From Clostridia bacterium (GTDB taxonomy: Bacteria > Bacillota > Clostridia > Oscillospirales > CAG-272): a DNA stretch of 64,000 nt. The notes under the pieces are model-generated. The model was not told where the DNA came from. It did no database searches and saw only the letters and a program-made list of their open reading frames with translations. Both the position numbers and the translations under genes were made by a program. Of the stretch, positions 63,824 to 64,000 are shown piece after piece (the first letter of the stretch is position 1; every line of letters starts with the position of its first letter). Location: the NCBI GenBank assembly GCA_017461475.1, contig JAFTXX010000044.1, forward strand, positions 85,263-149,262, read 5' to 3'.

Positions 63824-64000
63824 AACAAAGTCGCCGCGGGGAGCACCCGAGAGGCTGACGAAAGATTCGGTCATTGAAAATTGAACAACAAAGAGAAAGA
63901 AAACACGAACAAAGTAGTGTAGAGATCTCGAACAATTCTTTAGAGAAACCAAGTAAAAAACTTATGCGAAAAAGCAAGCGATTGCTTGAGTAGAGATACA
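63824..64000 (+). other. rRNA operon leader (16S gene lies beyond the window)
   Basis: The leader contains the boxA-like antitermination site TCATTGAAAATTGAACAAC (63871-63889), which matches the CTTTGAAAACTGAACA-type sequences ahead of Firmicutes 16S genes, then an A/G-rich region typical of the processing stalk. The window stops before the first base of 16S rRNA, whose start I would expect within about 100 bp. Confidence 0.85.

Overview
The window looks like a chromosomal segment of an uncultured, probably gut-dwelling, spore-lineage Clostridia (Oscillospirales-like Bacillota). This is inferred from TTGACA/TATAAT promoters with 17-bp spacers, strong GGAGG ribosome binding sites, many intrinsic terminators, genes typical of the group (SpoIID, YlmC/YmxH, LrgAB, C_GCAxxG protein, class II aldolase, DUF421/DUF4363) and a dockerin-bearing GH43 enzyme. 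It is ordinary core chromosome. No prophage, transposase, integrase or CRISPR array is visible, but the intergenic spaces are unusually rich in repeats.

Layout. 1-4.1 kb: the end of an unknown gene, a 39-aa lipoprotein, lrgAB behind a tRNA-Gln, and an LtaS-type membrane sulfatase-fold protein. 4.1-8.3 kb: a compact unidentified structured RNA ahead of a lipoprotein, rpsB-tsf, ylmC, a C_GCAxxG protein and nnrD. 8.4-12.4 kb: a secreted GH43 protein with an internal dockerin, tRNA-Ser(GCT) with a tRNA-like element behind it, and an A+T-rich orphan gene. 12.8-17 kb: a heterodimeric ABC exporter and MTA/SAH nucleosidase. 17-22 kb: the complete livJHMGF branched-chain amino-acid importer. 22-30.4 kb: flavin reductase-like protein, MazF-type toxin, fba, acyl-ACP thioesterase, GH2, YbaK-like deacylase, MATE pump. 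30.5-40 kb: first MBOAT/SGNH O-acetylation pair, recG, rarA, rRNA pseudouridine synthase, tex. 40-50 kb: multi-sugar ABC ATPase, CPBP protease, tadA, dinB, a three-gene envelope operon ending in a SpoIID paralogue, a lipoprotein and a second MBOAT/SGNH pair. 50.6-55.7 kb: htrA with a two-component system, ruvX and a DUF4160/DUF2442 toxin-antitoxin-like cluster. 55.8-63.6 kb: queA and dapA firing from overlapping promoters, an EamA permease, an MDR dehydrogenase, tRNA-Ser(GGA) with a second tRNA-like element, AraC and MerR regulators, and a DUF421-DUF4363 pair. The window ends inside the leader of an rRNA operon (tandem promoters and a boxA-like site), just before the 16S gene.

How the parts fit. 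The large themes are cell-envelope building and modification (two MBOAT modules, LtaS-like protein, SpoIID paralogue, LrgAB, HtrA with sensor), glycan use (GH43-dockerin, GH2, MsmX-like ATPase), amino-acid import, and translation (rpsB-tsf, three tRNAs, tadA, queA, the rRNA pseudouridine synthase, the rRNA leader).

The most unusual content is non-coding: nine copies of a roughly 200-290-bp snap-back repeat, two modular hairpin arrays, a composite GTAGGGG repeat family, two roughly 98-nt tRNA-like elements each placed behind a tRNA-Ser and each with its own terminator, and a structured RNA at 4137-4291 that I cannot assign to a known class. All calls come from reading the sequence; no database search was possible.
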